NCBI GenBank assembly: GCA_029891385.1
Contig: JAIWQS010000236.1
Location: forward strand, 917,501-981,500
Direction: 5' to 3'
From: Erythroxylum novogranatense
Taxonomy: Eukaryota > Streptophyta > Magnoliopsida > Malpighiales > Erythroxylaceae
Length of the DNA: 64,000 nt
Both the position numbers and the translations under genes were made by a program. Below are positions 1-11,945 of the stretch, piece by piece. The notes under the pieces were generated by a model, which was given only the letters and a program-made list of their open reading frames with translations, was not told where the DNA came from and did no database searches. Position 1 is the first letter of the stretch, and every line of letters starts with the position of its first letter.

Positions 1-75
1 CCGTTCGTTTGTATGCTTCGTTTCCGATTGAACCCTTTTGTTTTCTTTGATTTGATTTGTATTTCGTTTGGATGC
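1..75 (+). mobile_element. 3' part of a plus-strand Gypsy-type LTR, left piece
   Basis: This T-rich stretch with scattered CGTTT and GATT motifs resembles the U5 end of the TGTTGG-class LTRs elsewhere in the window (for example 21,300-21,654). It is cut at 75/76 by a solo LTR and resumes at 2,988; the 5-bp GATGC is present on both sides of the cut. The rest of the element lies left of the window. Confidence 0.5.
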
Positions 76-646
76 TGTTGGACCCCATCTCCGAGGCCCA
101 ACATTCGGACCACACCAGTACACGCAAGCATAGAAGACCCATAACTCACCACAATAGGGGAACCTTAAAATAGAAAAGTTGGAAAGGCTTTTAAGAAAAT
201 ATGTTCCTTACGCCTCACTTGCTTCTAGCGCCACCGAAAACGCCAATTTGGATCGAAATGAAAAGTTATAACCAAAATAGTCAAATCGAACACTTTATCG
301 ACTTCACGTCAAAATTTGAAAACCTTAGAGGCTAGCTTGTTGATCGGTTTCTTCATAAAACTTGTAGGTTTAGGTCTCTAGTTTAATTTAAAACAAGAAT
401 CGCCCTAATCGAGCTCTATAGCTCAAGATATTTCAAAATAAGTGAAATATATTCGACTTTATCAATCGATCGTCACACTTTGTTTTAAAAACCTTTTCAA
501 TTTAAAAGCAAAACTGATAAATCAGGTGTAGAAATATAGAAAATGTCTTCAAATCTATCGCTCAAAATGGGGTCAATTTGAGGTCATGCAAAAAGTTATG
601 GCAGAAGAAGGAAGAGAGGGTCGATAAATGTAGCGGTATGATAAAA

Positions 647-907
647 CCGAGACGCAAAGTCAATCGAGACGCAAAAGTCAATCGAGACGCAAAAAGTCAA
701 CTAAGACGCAAAAGTCACTAAGATGCAAAAAGTCAATCGAGACGCAAAAGTCAATCGAGACGAAAAGTCAATCGAGACGCAAAAATCAATCGAGACGCAA
801 AAGTCAATCGAGACACAAAAGTCAATCGAGACGCAGCGTCAACCGAGACTTAAAAGTCAACTGACACGAAAAGTCAATCGAGACGAAAAGTCAATCGAGA
901 CGCAAAA
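647..907. repeat. 18-bp minisatellite inside the solo LTR
   Basis: About 14 imperfect tandem copies of the 18-bp unit GTCAATCGAGACGCAAAA, with single-base changes and 1-bp indels between copies. Because the unit is a multiple of three it gives a repetitive ORF (723-935), which I do not consider a gene. The array sits between an AAGTTATG motif and a CATAACTTT...GTTGGAAAG motif. A different 18-bp array lies between similar motifs at 19,786-19,975. Confidence 0.9.
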
Positions 908-2662
908 CAAAGAATGCGCCTCACTTCTCCCGTAACGCCTCTACTTAAAAGATGCATAACTTTCTACTCGTAACTCTAAATTAGACACGGTTTGATTCGT
1001 TGGAAAGCTAAGAGAAAATCTACAACTTTCATGAAAATCACGGACTTAAACTTCAACCCTATAAAAGTTGACTCAAAGCTTCACTGAAATCGCCATTTAG
1101 ACAAGACTCAGATCCGACTCTAACAACTCACACTTTGCAATCAATACCTCACAAATAGCTCATTACACCTCATGAACAAGCTCTACAACTCGCCTAACAC
1201 CTTCAACAAGTCTAAATGATCCTATTCAACCTAAAACAACCCGTAAATTCTATGAAAGCGCAAAACACTCAAATCTAACTCAAAGAGCACATCACCCGTA
1301 AATTTGCAAAACTTCAACAATTAATAATACTCATACACACCATTTTAAAACCATACAAGACGCGAAATCAACAAGCTCACATGAAGAGAGTATTAGAGCT
1401 CTCATTCTCATTTCAAATCATAATAAAGATTCATGCATAGCTTTGGTTACATATTGGCATATTCATCAAGATCAAGTACAAAATACAAAAGATGAGATGC
1501 TCAATGATCAATATGCTTACAAAGCTATTCCAAAGCTAGTTACTAACTTAATACAAAAGTTTCTAGGATTCTTGAGTTATGCCCGATGCCTTGCAAGGTT
1601 CCGCAATCAACTAGAATTTGCACCGAGGAGGGAGAATGGGTGAGCGAAACACACTCGCTGGCTAACACGCTTATAGCCATCGAGTAATGGACCCACAACA
1701 CAAAAAAAGGATCAAGCAATAGCAATTTATCATATGAAACAAAATAATCTAAAATCATCACATAAAGTAAAACATACGAATTTATATCAATCAACCACAT
1801 ATTATGCATCATAATCACAATTAAAAGATGGAATGCACACAATTGGCTCAAGAGTTCCTTAAACACAACGAATAAACCAAAGTTTATCGTGAAACACAAC
1901 GAGTCCATTTTCGGATCTCGCCATGTTTAGCCAAGGGAGAAGGTTAGGGGTCAACGTGCACGTGACTAACCATATAGGTTCTCTCTTGCCCAATCACAAC
2001 ACAAAATAGCATTTTATGCTTCTTTCATCAGATCAAATCATCATAGTTTCGTTCTTTTCATTCAAATCAAGGAAAATACACTTTCAATATACTCACAATT
2101 AACAAAGATAGCACACATAGGGCATTTGCCCATTACACAACAACTATAAAAATGTTACCCACCTATCGTAGAAATCCGAATTCAAGATTGCCTTCCTCCT
2201 TGTCTTGAGTGGGGTTCTCTTGATTTCCTTCAATCAAAACACACTCCATTCACTAAATACAATCCAAGGGAAAGTCATAGCATTCATGAAATCAAGCAAT
2301 GATAAAATAAACTTTAAACCTAACCTACCCATAAGCCATACATGCTAGAATAACCATAACCTTAGTGAGAAAGTCCCTAAAATCCATAGATCTCACCTTC
2401 TCTTCCACTTTTTTTTCAATCTCTACACAAACCCTAACTTCCATTTCATCTCATACTTGAACCTAACATAGCAAGACTAGAACTTACCTCTCACAAGTAG
2501 CTTCCTCTTCCTTTTCCTCCTTCTTTCTTCTTTCCTTCAAGCCTCCTACGACTCTCCTCTCCTTCTTGGCCAAAGCTCTTCTTGCTTGCCTTGCTCATTT
2601 ATTTCTTCTCTTCTTCTCCTTGGCTTTACTTAAAACTTGCTTCCTACTCTTCCTTTAATTCC

Positions 2663-2670
2663 TTTTATAT
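2663..2670 (-). promoter_or_regulatory. TATA-like box of the reverse solo LTR
   Basis: Read on the minus strand the sequence is ATATAAAAGG, followed downstream by a purine-rich leader (the complement of the CT-rich tract at 2,480-2,640). This is the usual U3/R arrangement. It lies about 310 bp from the inferred LTR start at 2,982. Confidence 0.45.
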
Positions 2671-2987
2671 CTCAACTTAAAGCCCTACCTCAAAACTATG
2701 TAGTTTTAATACTCCCTTAAGCTCTCTTGCATTTCCTTTTAGGCTCCCCTTTCTCCCAAGCCCACTTTACATTAAAGCTCATTCTTTCTAACAAACCTTT
2801 ATTTGTCTCATATGACTCTACACTTCAAGCTCACTTCCAATTAATCCAATCATACTAACTAATCCCAAGGCTCAACGTAGTCTATATATATCTATACACA
2901 CATAATTGAAACAATTAAAGAAAAATAAAGAATAAGTCGAGTAAATCGATAAATCAATCAAAAAAAATTTCGGGGCCCAACAGATGC

Positions 2988-3335
2988 TTTGATTTCGCTT
3001 TCCGATTTTGATCGCTTTCCAGTATGCATTCACCAATTGATTCGTATCCGTTTTCTTATTCGATCCGATTAGCTTCATATTCGTTTCGTTTCATTCGCTT
3101 TGGTTTTCGATTTCGTTTGTTCGATTCGTTCTGATATGTTTTCACTTCGCATTTTGATTCCGCGATTTGTTTTTCGCTTATGCTTTCAATTCGATTCCGT
3201 TAAGAATCCGTTTTCGTGTATAATTAGCCCACTTTTGGGTTTCAGATTTGATTCTTTTCGTTTCCCGACTCTTTGTTATTCGTGTCCGTTGTACATTTTC
3301 CAGTTGGGGTCCAATCCAGAGATCAGGTTCCAACA
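2988..3335 (+). mobile_element. 3' end of a plus-strand Gypsy-type LTR, right piece
   Basis: The T-rich U5-like sequence continues from 75. It closes with GTTGGGGTCCAATCCAGAG and TTCCAACA at 3,335, the terminal block shared by the other TGTTGG-class LTRs (5,526, 21,654 and 24,463). Copia coding sequence starts right after it, so this is the right-hand border of an element that inserted into the Copia element and began left of the window. Confidence 0.65.
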
Positions 3336-3440
3336 CAAAAGATCAATGGTTCCTTCTAAAACACGATCTCTAAGAAAATGATGTTTGATTTCTATATGCT
3401 TAGTCCTAGAATGATGGACAGGATTTTTGGAAAGATTTAT
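3336..3440 (-). pseudogene. Copia RNase H, C-terminal fragment
   Basis: The minus strand encodes the conserved Ty1/Copia RNase H stretch NLSKNPVHHSRTKHIEIKHH, followed by FLRD. It is bounded by a foreign LTR end on the left (3,335) and by the 5' LTR of a Gypsy element on the right (3,441). The upstream part of the same gene is at 24,464 onwards. The two edges are in phase once the 21-kb insertion and one TTTAT copy are disregarded. This fragment and the Copia remains at 24,464-29,197 are therefore one interrupted element. It is non-functional. Confidence 0.9.
3436..3440. repeat. Target-site duplication TTTAT, left copy
   Basis: Five bases directly before the TGTTGG of the 5' LTR. The same five bases follow the CCAACA end of the 3' LTR at 24,464-24,468. 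Both copies lie in the same Copia gene, which fixes the borders of the Gypsy insertion. Confidence 0.95.
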
Positions 3441-5526
3441 TGTTGGACCCCAAATTTTTGTTTTCTTGAAGTTATTAAGCATGAATTATTTTGATTTATG
3501 ATTTATGGTATAGTTTGATTTTATGGAAAATATTATGGAAAATTTGAATTTTTGAGATTAGTATGGAATAATGTTTATGGAAGAGTAAAATGTTTAAGGG
3601 CAAAATGGTCAAGGTATTGGAGTTTAGAAGTTTTAGGCTAAGTGTAGGAGGGTATAATAGTCATTGCCCATGTTTTTAGGTTTAAGAAATTAAAAGAAGA
3701 AAAGAAAGAAAGAAGAAAAGAGGAAGAGAAAAATAGAGGAGAAGAACGAAGAGAGTCGGCGGTGAGGGAGAAGAAGAGGAAGTTTGTTTCAGGAGGTTTT
3801 CCGACAGATTTCAAGCATTCTTAAGGTAAGATTAACTTTTATCTTAGTTTGAGTTGGATTGAACCTTTGTTTTGCTGGAAATGAGTAGACATCGTTGGTT
3901 TAGGGTTATGGTGAAGATTTGTAGATTTGCTTGGGTTGTTGTGTTTTTGATGTTTTTGGTGTTAGAATAAGTTCGTAATGATAGTATATGACTTGATTTA
4001 TGGGTTGGATGTGTTGTAGTAGAAGAAGGAAGGTTTTGAGGTTGATAATGGCGGATTTTGGGTTGGGAAGACGAGCTCCGTCCATACGTCATGACAAGTG
4101 AGGTCAAGACGCCATGACGCAGTAAGACCTCGAGTCATGCTGAAGCACGGCCTCTCGTCATGACGAGCCCAATTTTTCCAGAATGGTTATTTTTAGTGTT
4201 TTAATCATATCTTTTGCTATAGAAGTCCTTTTGGGGTAATTTTAGAAGCGCCAGAACTAGAGATAGATCTACAAGTCTTATGAAGTGATGAAGTGATGAA
4301 TTAGTTTCTAAGAATATGGAATTTTGGATGGAAGTTAAGAATGGAACTTTGTTTCAGCATGAATTATTGAATGGAATTTTGGTTCTTATTTTAGAGAACA
4401 AGAGAGGCAAGAGGATCAAGAGGCTCAAGAGGAAACTCATTCCTAGGCAAGGCAAGCAAGGAATTTAGGTGGGTTCATGTTTATAATAAAGTATATAAGT
4501 TACTCATTGTTTAGTTCCAATCAAGCAAGATCTCATGCATTTACATTACATCATCCACGATCGCATTGCATACTACCATGAATGATTATATTTTGCATTG
4601 TGATTTGCATTCATGATTATTATCAAGATTTTCACAAAGGAGTGCTTTCCTTTCATGAATACAAGTGCATGAAATCAAGTATTATTAAATTCATGACAAG
4701 CAAGTTTACAAACAAGTTTACAAACAAGTGCGGTTTGGCAAACAAGTTTACAAGAATATGAATTAAGCATACTTATGTGGGCTTGCGGTGTGTCCTCACG
4801 ATAGTCAAGTGCACATTGACTCACAAAAGGCTTCTCCCGCCTCGCCTGATCTGGGCATGTGGTTATCCCAGGGATCCTCATGAAACTACGCCTATACATC
4901 AACATTTCGATGGCATGTGTAGTACGTCATTTAACCCGGACACCCAAACCATTATGATATGTTATGTGTTATGATTTATTATATGACATGCATCATGAAT
5001 TGTTTCAAGAATCAAGTATCTTTCAAGACAATGACATATACATGATCAATGATTATGATTTCAACAAGTACCACTAAGAATGAGTTATTTTGAATTTTTT
5101 TGCTTATTGCGATATTATAAATATGTTCCCACGAGCTTTATAGCTCACCACCTTTAATCTCCCCATACGGTGTGACGAGCAAGAGATCGAGTGAGTCACG
5201 AGTTCTCAAAGACTCCTGCTTCTATTTTGTTATGTTTGTTTATTTTCAATGTTATATTTTTGGAAGTCAAGACTTTAGTTACATTCAAGTGTCATTGGTT
5301 CAAGAGTGTTTTAGATTTTTGGCTCTTGAACTCAAAGTTGTAATTTGGTTTGAGATATTCTTAACGCTTTATGAAACTCATCTTTTGGAGCATGAATTAT
5401 GAAGTTAAGCATGAATTATAAATTTGTTATTAAATCACATGAAAGCAGGTTTCTAAATGTATTATTAGTACGTTTTCCCGACACGTTCTCATGTCCGACG
5501 TTGGGCTCCGGCAGCGGGGTCCAATA
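3441..5526 (+). mobile_element. 5' LTR of Gypsy element 1
   Basis: It starts TGTTGGACCCCAAATTTTTG and ends ...GCGGGGTCCAATA, with CA at the end mutated to TA; a PBS follows. It is 2,086 bp and matches 22,311-24,463 over its whole length with indels: an extra ATTATGGAAA copy here, and about 45 bp missing near 5,450 compared with the 3' LTR. It contains a TATA-like TATAATAG near 3,651, a purine-rich leader (3,690-3,785), a splice-donor-like AAGGTAAGAT at 3,824 and a GTCATGAC-rich patch (4,084-4,172). Confidence 0.95.
4084..4172. repeat. GTCATGAC palindrome cluster in the 5' LTR
   Basis: Several TCATGAC, CCATGACG and CGTCATGACG motifs lie within about 90 bp. The 3' LTR has a longer, different version at 22,915-23,052. 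A third cluster, in a different LTR family, is at 14,283-14,477 next to the same flanking words (AATGGCGGA and GAAGACGA). The function is unknown. Confidence 0.6.
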
Positions 5527-5530
5527 TGTT

Positions 5531-5542
5531 TGGTATCAGAGC
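5531..5542 (+). other. Primer-binding site of Gypsy element 1
   Basis: TGGTATCAGAGC lies 4 bp after the LTR end. This is the usual plant sequence complementary to the 3' end of initiator tRNA-Met, used to prime minus-strand DNA synthesis. Confidence 0.9.
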
Positions 5543-5687
5543 GCCTAGGTTTTTGATCTAGGGCTGCATGACATCACTTTCAAGAAATAACTGCATTGTT
5601 TTACATGATTGGAACTGTTTTTGCATATTTTGAAAAGTGTCTTACTTGAACTAAAGTTTTCAATGGTTTTCTATTCAAGGAGTGAAC

Positions 5688-6925
5688 ATGCCACCTCGAA
5701 GGAGAACTCGGGGAGCTATGAATCGATCTCATTCTCGTCAGGGGAGTACGAATGAATCCTATATTCCTCAGGATGTCGGGACACATTCTGTTCCGATTTC
5801 AGAGGCACCTAGTTTGCAACAAGAAGTGCCTCCACCGCCTCCTCCTATGCCTCAGGGAACTCACATGGATCCGAGTTTCTTTCAAGTCTTTGCTCGAGCT
5901 TTCACGATGCCATAGACGTGGATCTCAGATGCCGATGCAAGCTCCAGAGAGAGGAGTGGACATGATGACAAGCTCCGGAAGTTCGGGGTGTGGATTTCAA
6001 AGTGGGACTACTAATCCGTAAGAGGTCAAGCCCTGGTTGAAGAGGACCGAGAGGGTTCTAGTTCAGATGAGATGCTCGGATGAGGACAAGTCGGATTATG
6101 CAATCGGTTTGTCAGTAGGCGACGATCTGCGTTGGTGGAGTCTCTGTGCCTCACAACAAAGTTGTTTCTTCGGTGTTTACATGGAGGGACTTTGTAGAAG
6201 TGTTCAGTAAAGAAGTACCTCTCCGGGTGTATGTGCAAGAGAAGGCCAGAGAATTTCTGAATCTTATGCAAAGGAAATGAGTGTGAGCAGTATGAGTGAA
6301 GTTCACATGACTTTCACGATATGCAGCCTAACATCAGGCAACAGAGGAAGACAAGTGCCGCAAGTTCGAGGGAGGTCTTCACTGGGGATCAAGGAGAAAG
6401 TCCCGATTCACAATTTCTGTGACTACCAAAGAAGTTAGTGGATGCCGCCTCCAGCCGAGAAACTGAGAATATCAGAATGAAGCTAACAAGAAGAGGAAGA
6501 ACAGGAGCAGACTTTCAGAAGGGTGCTAGTGCTCCATTGCTCGAGAGGAGCATGAGGAGCGCCACGATCGAGTGAAGTGGGTAGCAGTGGGGCTACCAGA
6601 ACAAGGTGTGAGAGCTGCTTTCAGGCAAGCCTCTAATGTGGGAGGCACAGTAGAATGGAAGGAGGGTTCACTTATCCCTTATGTGACCAGCAGGGAAGCA
6701 CCATCGTGAGAGTGCCTCGAGATCACTTGAGTTTGTTTGAGATGCGGAGAGAAGGGACATATAGCCAAGCATTGTCCACAGCACCGAGACCAGAGGGGTC
6801 ACAGTTTGAGCCCTAGGCGCAGGAGACAGTGGGAACCTGCATCAGCCATCGAGGTAGGCGCCTGGGACCGCGAGGAAGACTGTTCTTCCAGAAGGCCAAG
6901 GGTCAAGCGTCGGCAAGAGTGTTTG
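5688..6925 (+). pseudogene. Gypsy gag remnant with CCHC zinc knuckle
   Basis: The start ATG at 5,688 gives MPPRRRTRGAM, a typical plant Gypsy gag N-terminus, followed by a Pro-rich stretch (5,830-5,860). Capsid-like pieces are spread over three frames, for example VLVQMRCSDEDKSDYAI and DDLRWW near 6,055-6,140. A CCHC knuckle (CLRCGEKGHIAKHC) is at 6,734-6,775. Gag would form the particle and bind RNA through the knuckle. Many indels and stops break the frame; the first ORF stops at 5,915. It leads directly into protease-like sequence. Confidence 0.85.
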
Positions 6926-8167
6926 CCATGACTGTGGAGGAAGCTGCACTGCACCCGAGGTTGTCACTGTATGGCTCGCTTATTTGATTCAAGAAGATTT
7001 GTGTTGATTGATTCCGTTCCACGACTCTTTTGTTTCGCTAGCATAGCATTGCATGGTGTGAGTTCTGCCTTTCGATAGACCTTGATTGTTAGTACTCCTC
7101 CGGAGAGGAATGTGGTGATCGATCAGTGTATGAGCGGTGTGAGTTTTATAGATGGTGCTAGATTGGTAGTGGACTTACTACCGCTAGACCTTAGAGGATT
7201 AGATGTTATTTTGGGGATGGATACTATGGAGAAGTATCCGCCAAGCTAGATTGTGGTCTGAAAGAGGTAGAGTTTGATCCGGGCAATGGTGAGAAGGTGA
7301 TCTTGTGGAGATAGGAAGACACCATCACTAAGATTGATTTCAGCTATGTTGGTGAAAGGATGATGGGTCGAGGATGTGAAGCTTTCTTGGCGCATGTTGT
7401 AGATGCCGATGTGCATGAAGGGAAGTTAGAGGATTTCCGATTGTGAGGAGTTTCCAGATGTGTTCCTGATGAGTTACTGTGTTTGTCATTTGGTGAGGGA
7501 AATTGAGTTTGCCATTGCCTTGATTCCTGAACAGCGCTTATTTCTATCCCGCTTACAGGATGGCTCCGGTGAGTTGGGGAGCTTAAGGAGCAGCTTGAGG
7601 AACTGTTAGAGAAGGGTATGTCAGCCTAGTTCGTCTCCTTGGGAGCACCGATTCTGTTGTTAAGAAAAAGGATGGAACATGGCGGATGTGCATTGATTAT
7701 CGAAGACTTAATAAGGTGACAATTAAGAACAAGTATCCGCTGCAAGGATAGATGATTTGTTTGATCACCGTAGGAGCGCGGGTTTTCCAAGATTGATCTC
7801 AGTCGCTATCATCAACTCCAATCAAGGAGTCCGATGTGAGCAAGACAAGATTCGTGACTCGTTATGGGCACTATGAGTTTTGGTTATGCCTTCGACGACC
7901 AATGCTCCACCGCTTTCATGGATCTTATGAGCAGTGGTCTTGTGGAGTTTCGGATCGGCTTTGTCATAGTGTTTATAGATGACATTCGGTGTATTCAAGA
8001 GTGAAGAAGAGCATGAGGAGCATCTCAGATTGTATCGCAGACTCTTAGGAGAGAGAGCTTTATGCCAAGTTCAGAAGTGTGAGTTTTGGCTTCACGAGGT
8101 GACCTTCCTTCGACATGTGATTTCGCAAGATGGTGTGCATGTTGATCCGAGGAAAGTTGAAGCAGCT
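6926..8167 (+). pseudogene. Gypsy pol remnant: protease and part of reverse transcriptase
   Basis: The order of pieces is protease, then RT. Around 6,990-7,060 the sequence is VLIDS followed by a degraded active-site region. LDVILGMDTMEKYP is near 7,200-7,240. A degraded FPDVFPDEL linker is near 7,450-7,475. The RT piece [20 protein letters not shown] is at 7,680-7,740, the SKIDLS..HQL region is near 7,785-7,820, and the catalytic IVFIDD motif is at 7,966-7,983. The gene is cut at 8,167 by the second element. RNase H and integrase are not found on the far side, so they were lost. Frameshifts are frequent. Confidence 0.9.
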
Positions 8168-11100
8168 TGTAACATCCCACCCCGATGGGAAGGGTAAAAT
8201 AGTAAATTTGGCATAGGATGAGATGTATTGATTGATTTAGATCTGTTCATGATAATAGGATTGGTACACAAGATCATCTGCACATGAAATAACCGTATAC
8301 GCATACATGATATTCTCGGTGCTGTGCTAATGTAATTCTATTGTGATTAACGTGGTTATTGGGTTTGAAAATTATTCGAGTGAGCCAAAGGAGTGCTTTA
8401 TATTTTAAGGATTTTCAGAAATTTTTTTGGAATTTTCCGGAGAAAATTCCCGGACCGGAAAAAAATCGTCAAGTGGTGAACCTGTCGATTTTCGGTAGCG
8501 AAAATTGCTACCCAATGGCACTGTCATATTGGGTATATTATTTTGGAATTGAAATTAGGGTCATTGGACTAGAATGAGTCAAATCGTAGTAGGATTTCTA
8601 AATCCTATCCATCATTTTGTTTTATTTCTATTTTGTCTTTTTTCCCATTTTTATGACAAGTGTCTTGATGACACTTCATCAACACATTAAAGACTTGTGA
8701 TTCTCGATTCTTCTTATTTAAAACTCATGAAAGATGACTTTCCTCCTATTTTTCCTTAGCCAACCGAAATTCTCTTCATCTTCTTCCTTTGTTTTCTTTT
8801 CTCCATTGGTTTCTCCTTCTTTAAGTGTTATCTTCCTCCAAACTCAAGAGCTCACTTTCATGCATCTTGCTACCTTCTTACCTTGAAGATCACCATGCAT
8901 AGGATGGAAAAGAAGTAAAGAAGTAAGGTAGTTGGAAAAATTAAAGGCTTAAAGAGGTGGAGTTGGAAGCTTTAGGTAAGATGATGGTTATGTTAATGTT
9001 TTACTTATGGTTTTAATGCATGAATTTATAAGAAAATGATTGAAAATAGGTACTGAAATTTATGGATATATATTGACATGAAGGTCTTGATGACCTATTG
9101 GCTCAATTCTTGTGTTATTAGGATGCCTATGCATGTGGAATTGGTATTGGAAGTGTTAGGAATTGATTGGAGATGAAAGCTGGAAAATGGATTTTTGACG
9201 TACTGTACTGTTTTGAGCATAACTCATTGTGTGGTTATGCAAATGAGCCAAGGTTTGTGCCCAATTAAACTTTGGCTTGTTGGCTACAATTTTGTGTGAA
9301 ATAGGTGTTGTCTAATTTTAGCATTAAGAGGTTGAAATTTGGCATGGAAAGTTACTGTTAAGGTTACTGTGAACAGTAACCGAACCAATGATCTACTAGT
9401 TTTGATGATTTTTCTAAATTAATTGAGAGGGAGTTAGGGAAAATGGTCTTCATGAACGTTGAAGCCTATATTATTAGCTTTCCATTTCCACTGATTTTGC
9501 AATTTTTCGATATGTACGTTGGGAGTTATGAACTGTTAACTATTGATTGATTTTGGACATGGTGGGGAAACTTACCCTAAGTGTCAGATTTGCGAGTATT
9601 CTGATTGGAAGCAATTTTAGCAATTTCTGTGAATTGAATTAGCTTGAGTGATCTTCTGAAGAGTTGTAGAGGACACATTTATATTGAAAATAGTATATAG
9701 CATGTAATTTTTGGAGATTAGATTTGGGAGTTATGAATTTTCAAACACTGAACCTGCATTAGGTTATTAACTTCCCTGATCAGCAGAAATTTGTATAACA
9801 GTTTTGAATTGGTTAGAAATAGAATTGGCTCTTAAGCTCTTCATGAAACTTGAAGTATGTGGTTTTATCTTTCCAATGATATAAGGTAGTGATTTTTTTG
9901 ACTTGTGTACAGGGAGTTATGCTTGATAGAACATTACTGTCCAGATTGGGTGATTTCTGGGGCAGCATCATTGATTGAATTATTTGACCTAGTTAACAAT
10001 TGAATTTGATTTTTGGTTGTTCATGAAAGTTGTTGATAACATTGGGATATTTCTGAGCATATTTATTGTGTAATTTTTGACTAAGTAACTGGAACGTTAC
10101 GGATTTTATAATCTGTTGCACTGTTTTGACAGATGTTGCACTGTTTTGAGGGGCATTGTGAGGGCAATAACTTTGATTGCATTTTTGACGCCCTTAGAGG
10201 TGAAATTGACTTTTGTGTCCTTCATGAAATTTGTAGAGCTCTCTTTTCTCTATAAAATAGATACCAAGTTTGTCCAATTTGGAGTCCGAAGTAGGGAGTT
10301 ATGCCCTGTGTAAGTTGGGATGTCGGAGGACGTTGTTTCAGATATGCTATTGTATAGCATAAGTCGACTTCAGACCCATATAAGTTTCCACTTGTACATA
10401 CACAAGAGCATAAGTTGACTAGGATTCTTAAGCAAGTCGACTAGATCATATTTTTCCTTCTTTGCTCATAACTTTTCCGTCCGACATCCGATTGACTCGA
10501 TTCTCAAGCATCGGATTCGTGAGACATTGAATTTTATTTCATGAGAAATTGGGAATTTTGGAAGGAAATTGATGAGTGTCCAGAAATGGGTATTTAATCA
10601 CTGCTTTATTTAATTGGGGACCTATAGAGGTCCAAATTGAGCGCCGTCCGCCATTAGATTTCTATTTTTTAGACGGATTATATGATGGAAAATATTGATT
10701 AAGGCCGGAATATCATTAACATGCATCAGGCACCTTCTAAGTGTTACATGTGCATTCCAAATAGTTCGATTGAACAATTGATAATGTTTATATACTGTCA
10801 TCGTTATAGAGTCACACTTGGAGCGCCGGTCCATCGACATCACCGAGACTTTCAGATTTTAGTTCGAATGCAGTGAGTAACCTAGTTGGTTCCTCAACCT
10901 TTATGTGTTAATATTACACGCTATGCCATGTGGAGATAATGGAGGGTTTATGTGTTTGATTTGATTGATTTCGGACCATAGGTGTCCAATTATTGGAATG
11001 TGATATAGAAGTGCTATTTGTGTGTCCGCTTGTAAATGCTTCAATGAAATTATCAGGAAAATGTTTATGATCAATACCGACTAAAGGTCCAAGTAATGGG

Positions 11101-11945
11101 AAATGGGACACCGAAATGTAAACCGATCAGAAATGTAATTGGGACTTGTGCATTCATGCATAAAGGCATGAGCAGATAATGACATTTGTGACCGGAGCAG
11201 CCAACGATTTCGTAGCTTTAAACTCAACGCATCGTGGCTTCAAGCCCAACGACATAGAGCCATCGGCTCATCAGATCGTGGCATATCACGCCCAACGTAT
11301 TCAGAGCCACAGGCTCAACGCAATGTGCCCGTCACTGGAACAGTTCAGGCGCACGATCACAACAATAAAAATGGAAATGGAAAGTGTCACATGTGCATTG
11401 CATATATGAATGATTAAATGTGAATGGTGTTAAAAGCAAAATGCCTATAATTGTGAAATGCCAGTGCATGTGATATTTCTGAAAGGGATAAATTTGTGAT
11501 ATGTCGTGAATTGTGTGAATATGCATGAGTTGAGTGAACCATCAATGATGATTTCTCACTGAGTTCGCAAAACTCACCCAAAAATTGCATCTATTTTCAG
11601 GTGTTCAAGAATACCCCGGTTGACACGGGCGATGTCTACCGAGATAAGTGAAGGATGAGTTCGGGATCGCTTATGCCCAGATTAGTGTATTTTATTTTAC
11701 GATATTCAGATATTGATTAAGTCGGTTTGTAAAGTCAACAGACCGAATTAATTGTATTTATGAAAAGGGCCCCAAGGCCATGAATTGGTTATAACTATTT
11801 TCCGCAGATGTTATAATGTGTATGTGTGTGTATGCGTTAAAAAATTTATAATGAGTTTTGACCGAGTGATGTGGCACGCCATCCTCGTAAGCACGAACTC
11901 GGATATCACCATCAATGTCGTTGGTTCATGGAGTGGGGTGTTACA
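8168..11945 (+). mobile_element. 5' LTR of Gypsy-type element 2 (TGTAACATCCC family)
   Basis: It starts TGTAACATCCCACCCCGATG, ends GGGGTGTTACA and is followed by a PBS-like sequence. It is 3,778 bp and related along its length to the LTRs at 34,477 and 42,265, although clearly diverged. A TATA-like TATTTAAAA lies near 8,718. From about 9,448 to 10,260 it holds five degenerate copies of a repeat of 180-205 bp marked by CTTCATGAAA...GTTGTAG and GAGTTATG. I see no coding capacity. Left flank CAGCT cannot be tested as a target duplication because the other end is truncated. Confidence 0.85.
9448..10400. repeat. Degenerate repeats of about 190 bp in the element 2 LTR
   Basis: Units begin at about 9,448, 9,653, 9,839, 10,019 and 10,220 (spacing 205, 186, 180 and 201). 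Each has a CTTCATGAA-like start, GTTGTAG or similar, often a TCTTTCCAATG word, and ends near GAGTTATG. The LARD LTRs show nearly the same spacing (36,100, 36,305, 36,491, 36,671 and 36,852). Copies are strongly diverged, so this is an old internal amplification. Confidence 0.65.

Larger units (their letters stand above)
76..2982 (-). mobile_element. Solo LTR of a Gypsy-type element, reverse orientation
   Basis: The segment begins TGTTGGACCCC, ends GGGGCCCAACA and is flanked by the 5-bp direct repeat GATGC (71-75 and 2,983-2,987). Read on the minus strand it starts TGTTGGGCCCCGAAATTTTT, like the 5' LTR at 3,441. It ends with the GTTGGG...GGGGTCCAACA block found at the 3' ends of the other LTRs, which sets the orientation. 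No PBS, PPT or coding domain is attached, so it is a solo LTR of about 2.9 kb, left after recombination between two LTRs. It has a TATA-like box near 2,663-2,670 and contains an 18-bp minisatellite. Short ORFs inside it look like chance. Confidence 0.75.

Noticed and set aside
647..907. CRISPR-like array
   Set aside because: The 18-bp units are directly adjacent with no unique spacers, and the genome is plant nuclear DNA.
723..935. 70-codon ORF rich in KSIETQ repeats
   Set aside because: It is the translation of the 18-bp minisatellite; there is no start context or homology, and the array is interrupted by 1-bp indels.
5531..5542. tRNA gene
   Set aside because: The 12-base match to Met-tRNA is a retroelement primer-binding site; no cloverleaf surrounds it or the sites at 21,659 and 38,678.
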